64,000 nt of DNA from DATAPD01 sp036265385 (GCA_036265385.1 DATAPD010000020.1:62001-126000), one strand, 5' to 3'; counted from the stretch's first letter, positions 34,684 through 43,177 are shown. Numbers and translations are program-made. Notes: generated by a model from the sequence alone, not told the origin.

Positions 34684-35574
34684 ATGAGTGTAGCGAACGT
34701 TCGTAGGCGCCCGACTGGGGCATTTGGTGCGTTGCTGCTTTTGTGCCTTTTCTGGAGCGTCTGCTTCCTCCGTGCAGAAACAAGCGCCGAGTTTGTCGGC
34801 TCAGAAACTTGCAAGACCTGTCACGAGGCTCTGTACAAAACTGGCTTCGAAAGAACGCCACACCTTCAGACCACGCTAAAAGGCGGGCATGGGTGTGAAT
34901 CCTGTCATGGGCCTGGCGGAGAGCACGTCGCCGGTGGTGGGGATGTGGACAAGATCATTCGCATGAAAGACCTGTCTCGTCAGCAGGTAAATTCGCGCTG
35001 CTTAAGCTGCCATGGCGAAGGAAAACAGCAAGCGCATTTTCGTGCCTCAGCCCATAACAGCAATGATGTGGGATGCCTCGACTGCCATTCACCGCACTAC
35101 GCCAAAGAGCCCCAATTCTTGCTGGTGAAGTCACAACCAGAGTTGTGTTACGCATGCCACACGTCGACACGCGCCGAGTTTGCGCGTCCGTTCCGGCATC
35201 GTGTAAATGAAGGACTCGTTCAATGTGGCGATTGTCATAACGTCCATGGGACTACCTCGCTTCGGCAAATTAGAACGCTTCCGGGAGGGGACGCGCCTTG
35301 TTTCAAGTGCCATGTCGACAAGCAAGGCCCATTTGTCTATGAACATGTTCCCGTGAAGACAGAGGGCTGCACGAGTTGTCACACGCCACACGGATCGACG
35401 AATCCGCGCCTAATGCGTGTCAGTCAAGTCAATCTGATGTGCCTGCAATGCCACACAGTTCCGGTGCAAGGTCCATCGGGTCCAGCCCACAATCAATCCC
35501 AAAAGTATCAGGCTTGCACTTTATGTCATATAGCCATTCACGGCTCCAACTTCAGCAATGTGTTCTTTAAATGA
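34684..35574 (+). CDS. DmsE/MtrA-type periplasmic decaheme c-type cytochrome
   Basis: A 296-aa exported cytochrome with exactly ten CxxCH heme-binding sites (CKTCH, CESCH, CLSCH, CLDCH, CYACH, CGDCH, CFKCH, CTSCH, CLQCH, CTLCH), many distal histidines, and a signal peptide (residues about 10-32). Size, heme number and the following MtrB-type barrel identify it as the DmsE/MtrA class, which sits inside the outer-membrane barrel and conducts electrons from periplasm to outside. ATG 34684 has GAGGAG five bases ahead. The operon with the barrel gene has an 11-base gap; a perfect CRP/FNR-type box lies upstream. Which acceptor it serves cannot be decided: no DMSO reductase or extracellular cytochrome follows. 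Confidence 0.93.
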   Translation: MSVANVRRRPTGAFGALLLLCLFWSVCFLRAETSAEFVGSETCKTCHEALYKTGFERTPHLQTTLKGGHGCESCHGPGGEHVAGGGDVDKIIRMKDLSRQQVNSRCLSCHGEGKQQAHFRASAHNSNDVGCLDCHSPHYAKEPQFLLVKSQPELCYACHTSTRAEFARPFRHRVNEGLVQCGDCHNVHGTTSLRQIRTLPGGDAPCFKCHVDKQGPFVYEHVPVKTEGCTSCHTPHGSTNPRLMRVSQVNLMCLQCHTVPVQGPSGPAHNQSQKYQACTLCHIAIHGSNFSNVFFK

Positions 35575-35585
35575 AAGGAGACTCC

Positions 35586-37883
35586 ATGACATCCGGAAAT
35601 AATTTCCTCGCTGTGCAGTCCTTCGGATCTTCGGTTCTGGCTGGAGTCGCACGTTTCATTCTGGCTCTATACGTTATTGCGATGGTGATCCTTCCAACTG
35701 TTGCTCAAGGGCAAGCCTCGCCGACTCCGCAGGAGTCAACCGGACAGGAAGGCATAGAACGGGCTGGATATCAGATTCATCAATCGCTAGAGTTCGGTTA
35801 TCGAGTCACCGACACCGTTGGCAATGACAGCATGTATGAAACGCTGGTTGACTTGCACACTGGTCCCCGTCTCTTAGAGCAAACCCTCTCGATGAAATCG
35901 GACAACCATGAGGGGGTTCTATTCGACGACCTCTATGTGAACAGCTTCGGATGGGGAGGAGATCCTGAAAACGTTTTGCGCGCGCGAGCCAGCAAGTATC
36001 AGTGGTATGACTTGCGAGGGAACTTTCGTCGCGATCAGAATTTCTTCGATTTCAATCTGTTTGCAAATCCGCTGAATCCTCCAACCTCCAGTCCTGCAGT
36101 CCCTGTCCCAGATTCTCCGCATTCTTTCGCAACCCGCCGGCGCATGAGTGATATCGATCTAACGCTCTTACCTATGTCGCGGCTGAGCTTCCGAGTGGGA
36201 TATTCGCGAAACAACATGACGGGTCCTTCATTCTCAAGTTTTCACGAAGGAACGGATGTTTTGCTCTTTCAACCTTGGGATACAACCCTGAATTCTTACC
36301 GTTTCGGCATGGATTTCAAGTTCCTTCCGAAAACTACTTTCAGCTACGATCAATATCTCGATTACTACAGAGGCGATACGAGTTGGACTCTGGCTCCTTT
36401 TGGGAGTGCTTTCTTGCCAGGCGGCGGATCGGTGAGCCTTGGACTCCCATTCGATACATCAAGCAGGTTGCCCTGCGCGATACCAACCGGCCAAACTAGC
36501 TTAATTGACAACACTGGAACATTAACGAACTTAGCCTGCAACGGTTATTTCGGCTACAGCCGTTCTCAAAAAGTTCGCACCTCGAATCCAACCGAGAGGC
36601 TAAGCTTGCGAACGAACTATTTCGATTGGCTTGACCTTGCTGCATCTTATGCTTACAGCTCGGCGCAGATGACCACACCGCTGTCAGAATTCTTCAATGG
36701 ATTAGTCTCCCGCACCCGAACCCGACAATTCTCAATTACCGGGCCCGCTGACGCACGACGCATTTCGAACGTTGCAGACTTCACCGCCACCGTGCACTTG
36801 GGTCATCACTTTCGCTTGGTCGACACGTTCTACTTCTGGGGCTATCGCATCCCATCCAGTTTTGACGCCACAGAAGTGGCAAACGTAATTCCCGGTTCGG
36901 GGACGTGTGCGCCGCCTGCATGTTCATTGCTAACACCGTTGACAGCTACAACCGCTACGACCACTGAAACGATCGATGAACTGTCATTCAATCAAAGCTG
37001 GAAACGCAATCAGATCGAGTTGCTCTGGGATGTCACGAAGCATTTCGGGGCGCGCATCGGGTATCGCTATGGAAGTCGTGAACTCACGCATGTGCTCAGC
37101 TTTGAGGAAGCTGATGTCGACGATGTGATCATTCACGAGCACACTTTGCTGTTTGGAGCCTGGGCCCGCCCCTCGACCGCATTCCGAGCAAGTTTCGACT
37201 TCGAGCACACGAATAATGACAATTGGCTGGTTCGCATCGGTCCGCGCGAGGAGTGGCGTTACCGCCTTAAAACGAACTACACCCCGCGACGGTGGCTTGT
37301 GATGGGTGCATCGCTTAACGTTCTGCAAAACTCAAATGGTGATTCGACCATCAACTATGAGGGTCACAATCGCAATTTCGGATTCGATGCATCTCTAACT
37401 CCGAAAGATAGGCTTTCTTTTGACCTCGCCTACAACTTCACCGATTATCGGCAGAACGCACTCATTTGCTTCAACGACACTCCGCCGACAGGAGTAACTT
37501 TGCCAGTAGTCACAAACGCATCTCCATGTACGGATGATCCAAGCAATCCGCTCTTGACAGACTCCTATTACGAAAGCAACACGCATTTCGGTGTGGGCAC
37601 CTTGATGGTGAAGCCTGTTAAGCGAGTTACAACGCGGGTTGGTTACAGCGTAACCAGCGTGGACGGCAAAACTCCGCAATTCAACATTCTTCAGCCTTTG
37701 GGGTCGTTGGCCTACAACTATCACCAGCCAGTTGGGAACATTGGCATTGACCTCGGACATAACCTTTCTTGGAACGCGGGTTGGAACTACTACCAATATG
37801 GTGAGAAGTCGTTTTCGGGACCAACGGAAGCACGCTACTTCCACGCGAACACGGCCACCTTTTCTCTCCGTTGGGCATTCTGA
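35586..37883 (+). CDS. MtrB/PioB-type outer-membrane barrel protein
   Basis: A 765-aa outer-membrane porin. ATG 35586 is preceded by AAAGGAG at five bases; it opens a long leader (AGVARFILALYVIAMVILPTVAQGQ). The rest is a large barrel of about 26-28 amphipathic strands, with features of the decaheme-associated MtrB/PioB family: an N-terminal GYQIHQSLEFGYRVTDTVGNDSMYETLVDLHTGPRLLEQTLSM segment, repeated RLSFRVGYSRNNM-type strands and a terminal Phe (ATFSLRWAF). In known systems this barrel sheathes the decaheme cytochrome encoded next to it. No N-terminal CxxC of the Shewanella MtrB kind is seen. It is followed by a strong hairpin terminator. Confidence 0.88.
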   Translation: MTSGNNFLAVQSFGSSVLAGVARFILALYVIAMVILPTVAQGQASPTPQESTGQEGIERAGYQIHQSLEFGYRVTDTVGNDSMYETLVDLHTGPRLLEQTLSMKSDNHEGVLFDDLYVNSFGWGGDPENVLRARASKYQWYDLRGNFRRDQNFFDFNLFANPLNPPTSSPAVPVPDSPHSFATRRRMSDIDLTLLPMSRLSFRVGYSRNNMTGPSFSSFHEGTDVLLFQPWDTTLNSYRFGMDFKFLPKTTFSYDQYLDYYRGDTSWTLAPFGSAFLPGGGSVSLGLPFDTSSRLPCAIPTGQTSLIDNTGTLTNLACNGYFGYSRSQKVRTSNPTERLSLRTNYFDWLDLAASYAYSSAQMTTPLSEFFNGLVSRTRTRQFSITGPADARRISNVADFTATVHLGHHFRLVDTFYFWGYRIPSSFDATEVANVIPGSGTCAPPACSLLTPLTATTATTTETIDELSFNQSWKRNQIELLWDVTKHFGARIGYRYGSRELTHVLSFEEADVDDVIIHEHTLLFGAWARPSTAFRASFDFEHTNNDNWLVRIGPREEWRYRLKTNYTPRRWLVMGASLNVLQNSNGDSTINYEGHNRNFGFDASLTPKDRLSFDLAYNFTDYRQNALICFNDTPPTGVTLPVVTNASPCTDDPSNPLLTDSYYESNTHFGVGTLMVKPVKRVTTRVGYSVTSVDGKTPQFNILQPLGSLAYNYHQPVGNIGIDLGHNLSWNAGWNYYQYGEKSFSGPTEARYFHANTATFSLRWAF

Positions 37884-37901
37884 ATTCGAGTCTTGCCTTA
37901 T

Positions 37902-37926
37902 AAGGGGCAGCTATGGCTGCCCCTTT
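37902..37926 (+). terminator. intrinsic terminator of the decaheme/barrel operon
   Basis: AAGGGGCAGC (37902-37911) pairs perfectly with GCTGCCCCTT (37916-37925) over a TATG loop, then another T. The T-run is short, but the 10-bp stem is strong and lies 19 bases after the barrel stop. Confidence 0.7.
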
Positions 37927-37951
37927 CGCATTGAAAACATTGGCAAGTTCC

Positions 37952-37969
37952 TTGTGACTCGCGTCACGG
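37952..37969 (+). promoter_or_regulatory. predicted CRP/FNR-family operator
   Basis: TTGTGA-CTCGCG-TCACGG, with a perfect GTGAC-N4-GTCAC core. Centred 94 bases before ATG 38055, just after the terminator of the preceding operon. Confidence 0.68.
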
Positions 37970-38054
37970 CCCCTGGTGCCGTTACTCACTGCTGCTCGGG
38001 TTATCGAACTTCAACAATGGAACTGCAGTCACTCGAGTTAGGAGGCAGTTTGAC

Positions 38055-40100
38055 ATGCCACATGCAGCGGCGAAGAGCGTAGGCGAGGTTTTCTTGTGGT
38101 CGAAAATCGCTGGATGCCTCTTCCTCTTGTGTACGTTGTCCCTTGCCGCCAAGCAATCGCCGAAACCCACCAATGATGAATGTCTGGTTTGCCATGGTGA
38201 CGCAGGACTTTCAACTGAACGAGAGGGTAAATCTGTCAGCCTTGCGGTCGACCCTGAGAAATTCAAGACATCGATGCATGGTTCGATTCTGAGTTGCGTG
38301 GATTGCCACCAGGATGTTGCTACATCTCCCCACGACAAGACACCCGCGAAGGTGTCCTGCGCAACATGTCATGCGGATCAGCAGGCAGCGTACGACCGAA
38401 GCTTTCATGCGAAAGCCATCAAAGCAGGAGATGGGAAAGCCGCAACCTGCACAGATTGTCACGGCAGTCCGCATGAACTGCTTGCGGCTGCTGATACGAA
38501 GTCGAAGGTGAACCATGCAAATCTGGCGGCCACCTGCGGAACATGTCACGGACAGAAATTTGTTATGGAGGCGAGTGGCCATAGCGCCCAGCCATATCTC
38601 TCGTACCAGGAGAGTGTTCACGGCCGCGCTGTTGCGGCTGGATCCGAAAAAGCCGCTGTTTGTACTGACTGCCATGGCTCACATGAGATTCTGCAGGCGA
38701 GCGATCCGAAGTCCCCGATTTTCAAATTCAACGTTCCTCAGACGTGTGCCAAATGCCACAACTCGATCCAACAGGAGTTTCAAGCCAGCATTCATGGACA
38801 GGCCATAAATCGAGGAAATTGGCAGGCGCCCGTTTGTACAGATTGCCATGGAATTCACTCAATCAAATCCCACATCGATCCAAACTCTTCTGTGGCAGCA
38901 GCAAACCTGGCAAAAGCGACTTGTGCTCGTTGCCACGAAGGTGTTCGATTGTCTGATGAATTTGGGATAGAAGGTCGCCGCTCCACGACATATCTCGCCA
39001 GTTATCACGGCCTTGCCTCGAAACTTGGATCGCAAGTAGTCGCCAACTGTGCAAGTTGCCACGGTGTTCACAACATTCTTCCTTCTAGCGATTCCCGGGC
39101 AACCACGAATCGCGCCAACTTGGTCCGAACTTGCGGACAATGCCACCCTGGCGTTACTGAGAAATTCGCGCTTGGCAAAGTTCACGTCGATGCACCCCTG
39201 TCGGCCGATACAGGTAGCGTGGCTGTGCGCTTGATCCGCAAGTTTTACCTCGGCATGATCTTTGCCGTCATTGGCGCCATGTTGGTTCACAACTTCATCA
39301 TCTGGCGGCGGAAGGCGGCGGCCCATCGTGATGCGCACCACAGATCAGTCACGCGAATGAACAAGCAGCAACGGTGGCAGCACGTGATACTTTTCACGAG
39401 CTTTTTTGTCCTCGTTTTTACTGGCTTTGCCCTGAAGTTCCCGGACTCTTGGTTTGCCACGCTTCTCGGAATGAGTGAGAGATTCCGCGGATGGACCCAT
39501 CGATTTGCCGGCGTAGTGCTCATCGGTGTCGGCGTATATCACATCGCGTACATCGCATTGACTCGAGATGGCCGTCGCTTAGTTGCAGATTTCCTACCAA
39601 TACCTAGAGATGCTGCCGATGTGTGGTCCACCATGCGTTACTATCTGGGTCTAAGTTCCGATCGGCCTACGTATGGGCGATTTACTTATGCTGAGAAGGC
39701 CGAATATTGGGCTCTAGTTTGGGGCCTGATCGTGATGGCAGCCACCGGCATTATGTTGTGGGCTAAAGTTTCCGTTGGAAACCTACTCCCACGTTGGTGG
39801 TTGGATGTTGCGACAGCCGTCCACTTCTACGAAGCTGTTCTGGCGACGCTCGCGATCGTGGTGTGGCATTTCTATCAGGTCTTCTTCGATCCAGAGACGT
39901 ACCCAATGAACTGGGCATGGTGGGACGGCAAGATGTCGTTCGAGCATTACAGCGAGGAACATGGTTTAGACAGCAATACATTGCTCGCTTCTCTGGAACT
40001 GGAACACGAAGAAACCGCACAAAGTGAGACGGGCGAGGAGGTCTCCTCCATTGCGGGTGGCGATCCTCGTGCTCAGTCCGCACGTGAAAAGCAGGAGTAA
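38055..40100 (+). CDS. multiheme cytochrome c fused to b-type membrane domain (CbcL-like quinol oxidoreductase)
   Basis: A 681-aa protein. After a leader (residues 15-32) it has eleven CxxCH sites between residues 43 and 365, then a membrane domain with five helices (about 396-417, 441-461, 483-503, 549-570, 587-610) and histidines placed to hold two b hemes (candidates His443, His482, His496, His590, His605). This c-plus-b fusion resembles Geobacter CbcL, an inner-membrane quinol oxidoreductase that feeds extracellular electron transfer; CbcL is reported with nine c hemes, so this is similar, not identical. ATG 38055 has GGAGG nine bases ahead. A box lies upstream; the NapC-type gene follows after a 100-base gap. 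The C-terminal tail is acidic and cytoplasmic or disordered. Confidence 0.9.
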   Translation: MPHAAAKSVGEVFLWSKIAGCLFLLCTLSLAAKQSPKPTNDECLVCHGDAGLSTEREGKSVSLAVDPEKFKTSMHGSILSCVDCHQDVATSPHDKTPAKVSCATCHADQQAAYDRSFHAKAIKAGDGKAATCTDCHGSPHELLAAADTKSKVNHANLAATCGTCHGQKFVMEASGHSAQPYLSYQESVHGRAVAAGSEKAAVCTDCHGSHEILQASDPKSPIFKFNVPQTCAKCHNSIQQEFQASIHGQAINRGNWQAPVCTDCHGIHSIKSHIDPNSSVAAANLAKATCARCHEGVRLSDEFGIEGRRSTTYLASYHGLASKLGSQVVANCASCHGVHNILPSSDSRATTNRANLVRTCGQCHPGVTEKFALGKVHVDAPLSADTGSVAVRLIRKFYLGMIFAVIGAMLVHNFIIWRRKAAAHRDAHHRSVTRMNKQQRWQHVILFTSFFVLVFTGFALKFPDSWFATLLGMSERFRGWTHRFAGVVLIGVGVYHIAYIALTRDGRRLVADFLPIPRDAADVWSTMRYYLGLSSDRPTYGRFTYAEKAEYWALVWGLIVMAATGIMLWAKVSVGNLLPRWWLDVATAVHFYEAVLATLAIVVWHFYQVFFDPETYPMNWAWWDGKMSFEHYSEEHGLDSNTLLASLELEHEETAQSETGEEVSSIAGGDPRAQSAREKQE

Positions 40101-40117
40101 AGCCGAACTTTCGGCTT
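40100..40117 (+). other. intercistronic hairpin
   Basis: AAGCCGA and TCGGCTT (40100-40106, 40111-40117) form a 7-bp stem directly after the stop codon with an ACTT loop and no T-run. It may stabilise or process the mRNA between the two cytochrome genes rather than end it, as the next gene has no operator of its own. Confidence 0.4.
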
Positions 40118-40200
40118 CCATCTCAATACACAACTGATGCAGAATTCTGGTTCCACCAGAAAAAGTTGTAATCGCCGGAAAGGAATGTCGAAGAACAACT

Positions 40201-41733
40201 ATGACTGAAGACGCGAACACCGATAGTCAGTCTGCTTCAGGCGTGTCAAAGATTCGGCGGTTGCTAAATAATCCAATCTCGATGATAGGGTTAGCCCTCG
40301 CCGCAGTCGCGCTCGGAAACATTTTCTTTCTCTTCTTCATCGATCTCACGTCCGAGCACCATAGTCCCTACGTCGGCATCCTCGCTTATATGGTGGCGCC
40401 CGCTTTCTTTATTGCTGGTCTAGCGATAGCGCTTCTTGGGATATGGCATTATCGCCGCAAAGCTGGTCAGGCTGAGAAAGACAAAAGATACTTGAGCCTG
40501 GATTTCAACGATCCGAGTCAGCGGGGCGCATTCGCGTTTTTCATGACATTCATTGTGGTATTCGTTCTGATGAGTGTTGTGGGAAGCTACAGAGCATATG
40601 AATTCACTGACTCAGTCCAGTTCTGTGGTCAGCTCTGTCATGGAGTGATGAATCCGGAATTTACGGCCTATCAACTTTCACCGCATGCCCGCGTTGCTTG
40701 CGTGGATTGTCACGTTGGGTCGGGCGCCACCTGGTATGTGAAGTCCAAACTGTCAGGGGCTCGCCAGGTTTTTGCAACCATCCTGAATACGTATCCGCGT
40801 CCGATTCCCACGCCTGTGCACAACTTGCGTCCGGCGGCACAAACTTGCGAACAATGCCACTGGCCCAAGAAGTTCTATGGCGCCCAGTTGAAAGTATTTA
40901 CTCACTACGGCAGCGATGAGAAAAACACTCCTCGACAGATTCGTATGCTCATAAAAACCGGCGGTGGCGATCCCACGACGGGAGCTCCCGAGGGAATCCA
41001 CTGGCACATGAACATCTCCAATGAGATTAGTTACGTATCAACGGATGAACAGCATCAGGTGATTCCTTACATTCGCGTGAAAGATATGCAAGGACGCATC
41101 ACCGAGTATTTTGCGAAGGACGCAAACCTAAACAAAGACCAAGTTGCGAAGATGACCTCGCGACGAATGGATTGCATTGATTGTCACAACCGGCCAACGC
41201 ATATTTATGTTCCTCCCGACTCAGCCGTGGATCAATCGCTTCTTGCTCATCGCATAGACGGAGCACTGCCGTTTATCAAAGCGCAAGCTGTAGCAGCGCT
41301 GACGAGCAAGTACGGGACGACGGCGGCGGCTACCGCGGGGATTGCCAAGAGCATGCACGAGTTCTATGAAAACAAATATCCGCAGTTAGCCAAAGAAAAG
41401 GAATTGGAGATTCGCACGGCGATCGAAGAAGTGCAACGAATCTATCGAAGTACAACCTTTCCTGAGATGAACCTCGATTGGCGAACCCACCCGAACAATA
41501 TAGGGCATTTTTATTTCAGCGGTTGTTTCCGCTGTCACGACGGGCAGCATGCCAGCCCAGAGGGCAAGGTTGTTAGCAAGGACTGTAATTCGTGCCACAC
41601 GCTTTTTGCTCAACAAGAGGGAGCAGTAAGCATTGCATCCACACCGGGACTCTCATTCACCCATCCAGTGGATCTCGGAGACATGGGCGCCGTCAACTGC
41701 AGCGACTGTCATACGGGAGGGGTCTCGCCTTAA
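40201..41733 (+). CDS. NapC/NirT-type membrane-anchored multiheme c-type cytochrome
   Basis: A 510-aa cytochrome that should take electrons from the quinol pool into the periplasm. Three hydrophobic helices (about 25-47, 57-81, 110-130) precede the heme domain, where ordinary NapC/NrfH proteins have one. The first heme site is CGQLCH (142-147), a CX3CH variant, followed by the NapC-type Met150; six normal CxxCH sites follow (CVDCH, CEQCH, CIDCH, CFRCH, CNSCH, CSDCH), so seven sites in all. The segment HVGSGATWYVKSKLSGARQVF is characteristic of the NapC/NirT family. It has no operator of its own and is probably cotranscribed with the c/b fusion gene. The ribosome site is weak. Electron acceptor unknown. 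Confidence 0.88.
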   Translation: MTEDANTDSQSASGVSKIRRLLNNPISMIGLALAAVALGNIFFLFFIDLTSEHHSPYVGILAYMVAPAFFIAGLAIALLGIWHYRRKAGQAEKDKRYLSLDFNDPSQRGAFAFFMTFIVVFVLMSVVGSYRAYEFTDSVQFCGQLCHGVMNPEFTAYQLSPHARVACVDCHVGSGATWYVKSKLSGARQVFATILNTYPRPIPTPVHNLRPAAQTCEQCHWPKKFYGAQLKVFTHYGSDEKNTPRQIRMLIKTGGGDPTTGAPEGIHWHMNISNEISYVSTDEQHQVIPYIRVKDMQGRITEYFAKDANLNKDQVAKMTSRRMDCIDCHNRPTHIYVPPDSAVDQSLLAHRIDGALPFIKAQAVAALTSKYGTTAAATAGIAKSMHEFYENKYPQLAKEKELEIRTAIEEVQRIYRSTTFPEMNLDWRTHPNNIGHFYFSGCFRCHDGQHASPEGKVVSKDCNSCHTLFAQQEGAVSIASTPGLSFTHPVDLGDMGAVNCSDCHTGGVSP

Positions 41734-41758
41734 GTTCCTTTTTTTCAGTGAATTAGAC

Positions 41759-41776
41759 GCGTGATCTTCGTCACAA
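41759..41776 (+). promoter_or_regulatory. predicted CRP/FNR-family operator
   Basis: GCGTGA-TCTTCG-TCACAA. Right arm perfect. Paired with the next box at 22 bases centre to centre; 122 bases before ATG 41890. Confidence 0.62.
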
Positions 41777-41780
41777 GTGG

Positions 41781-41798
41781 TCGTGATAAGAGTCACGG
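41781..41798 (+). promoter_or_regulatory. predicted CRP/FNR-family operator
   Basis: TCGTGA-TAAGAG-TCACGG. Second of a tandem pair upstream of the radical-SAM heme gene, centred 100 bases before its ATG. The same 22-base spacing occurs before the truncated regulator. Confidence 0.6.
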
Positions 41799-41889
41799 CT
41801 GTAATGGTCATCCCCCCGTATCTTCATCAGCAATCGGGTTGGATCTTAGACGTCCTGCTTCCAATCCCGGCTCGGGGAGGAGATCTGAA

Positions 41890-43176
41890 ATGGCTCACGG
41901 TGACAGCAACGGACACGCACCTCACCTGCTCGACGGCAAACCACGCCTAATTTTCTGGGAGGTTACAAAGGGTTGCAACCTGCGTTGCATCCACTGCCGT
42001 GCTACGGCGACAGAACTCAGTTCTCCGAATGATCTTTCAACCCGCGTCGCACTGAATATCATTGATCAAATAGCTGAATACGCTAAGCCAATTCTCGTTC
42101 TCAGCGGCGGCGAGCCTCTCTATCGTTCCGATATCTTCCAACTTGCCCGCTACGCCTCAGATAAGGGAATACGAGTCGCGTTAGCCACCAATGGCACATT
42201 GGTGACGAAGGAAGTCGCACGAATGATCGTCGATGCCGGTGTGCGGCGTGTGTCCATCAGCCTGGACGGGGCAGATGCTTCAACCCACGACGCCTTTCGC
42301 GGTATTCCCGGTGCATTCGATGCTGCATTGTACGGACTCAAGAATTTAAAAGCGCTCGGAATGTCTGTACAAATAAACATGACCATCGCTCGCCATAATG
42401 CGCAGCAACTTCCTCAAGTACTCGATTTGGCTCGAAACATCGGTGCAGATGCATTGCATACCTTCCTACTCGTACCGGTTGGATGCGGCGTCGACATAGC
42501 TTCTGAACAAATGGTTGCGCCGGAAGAATATGAACAGATGCTGAACTGGTTCTATGATCGATCGCTGGAGGGCGGTATCGAACTAAAAGCAACGTGTGCC
42601 CCACATTACTTCCGAGTGGTGCGTCAACGTCGTGTGGCAGATCGCAAAGCAGCACAGGCTGCGCTTACGACAGATCAACGCTCGTCACAAATTGCTTTCA
42701 ATGCTATTGGGCCGAGTGACATGATGATGCCAGGTTCGACAGGAATCGAAATTAAATCGGTTGTCAGCGCTCATGCAAACGAGCCCGGCCATCAAAATTC
42801 GGGACACCCTGGAGGACATCCTTCAGACTTAAATGCAACTACAAAAGGCTGCCTTGCCGGCACTGGCGTTTGCTTCATCTCCCATGAAGGAGAAGTGTTT
42901 CCGTGCGGGTACCTGCCGGCGATTGCAGGCGATCTGCGTCAGCAATCCTTTGCCGACATCTGGGAAAAATCTGCTGTTTTTAATGAATTGCGCGATACCA
43001 ACAACTTGAAAGGAAAATGCGGATGCTGCGAGTTCCGCAATATCTGTATGGGATGTCGCGCTCGGGCTTATGCGGCTACAGGTGACTACATGAGTGAGGA
43101 ACCGTTCTGCATTTATCAGCCGAAGGTGCCAGTGCATCAGTCAAAAGAAGAGAGTCTCGTTTCGAGTACAAAGTAG
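41890..43176 (+). CDS. ahbD: radical SAM/SPASM heme-biosynthesis protein, AhbD/NirJ type
   Basis: A 428-aa radical SAM enzyme. The cluster motif is Cys29-x3-Cys33-x2-Cys36 in VTKGCNLRCIHCRA, followed by SGGEP (72-76) and SISLDGAD. The C-terminal part has the auxiliary-cluster cysteines (Cys321, Cys328, Cys339, then CGCCEFRNICMGC at 377-389) with CLAGTGVCFISHEGEVFPCGYL and RARAYAATGDYMSEEPFC, as in AhbD, which decarboxylates Fe-coproporphyrin III to heme without oxygen; NirJ of heme d1 synthesis is the alternative. Between the core and SPASM part is an extra His/Gly-rich stretch (about 253-317). ATG 41890 has GGAGG nine bases ahead; the open frame before it runs through operator sites. It could supply heme anaerobically to the cytochromes upstream. 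Confidence 0.83.
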   Translation: MAHGDSNGHAPHLLDGKPRLIFWEVTKGCNLRCIHCRATATELSSPNDLSTRVALNIIDQIAEYAKPILVLSGGEPLYRSDIFQLARYASDKGIRVALATNGTLVTKEVARMIVDAGVRRVSISLDGADASTHDAFRGIPGAFDAALYGLKNLKALGMSVQINMTIARHNAQQLPQVLDLARNIGADALHTFLLVPVGCGVDIASEQMVAPEEYEQMLNWFYDRSLEGGIELKATCAPHYFRVVRQRRVADRKAAQAALTTDQRSSQIAFNAIGPSDMMMPGSTGIEIKSVVSAHANEPGHQNSGHPGGHPSDLNATTKGCLAGTGVCFISHEGEVFPCGYLPAIAGDLRQQSFADIWEKSAVFNELRDTNNLKGKCGCCEFRNICMGCRARAYAATGDYMSEEPFCIYQPKVPVHQSKEESLVSSTK

Positions 43177-43177
43177 G

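Noticed and set aside
41761..41889. Longer N terminus of the radical-SAM gene starting at GTG 41761
   Set aside because: The extra 43 codons run through both operator palindromes, have no ribosome site, and ATG 41890 has GGAGG at nine bases.
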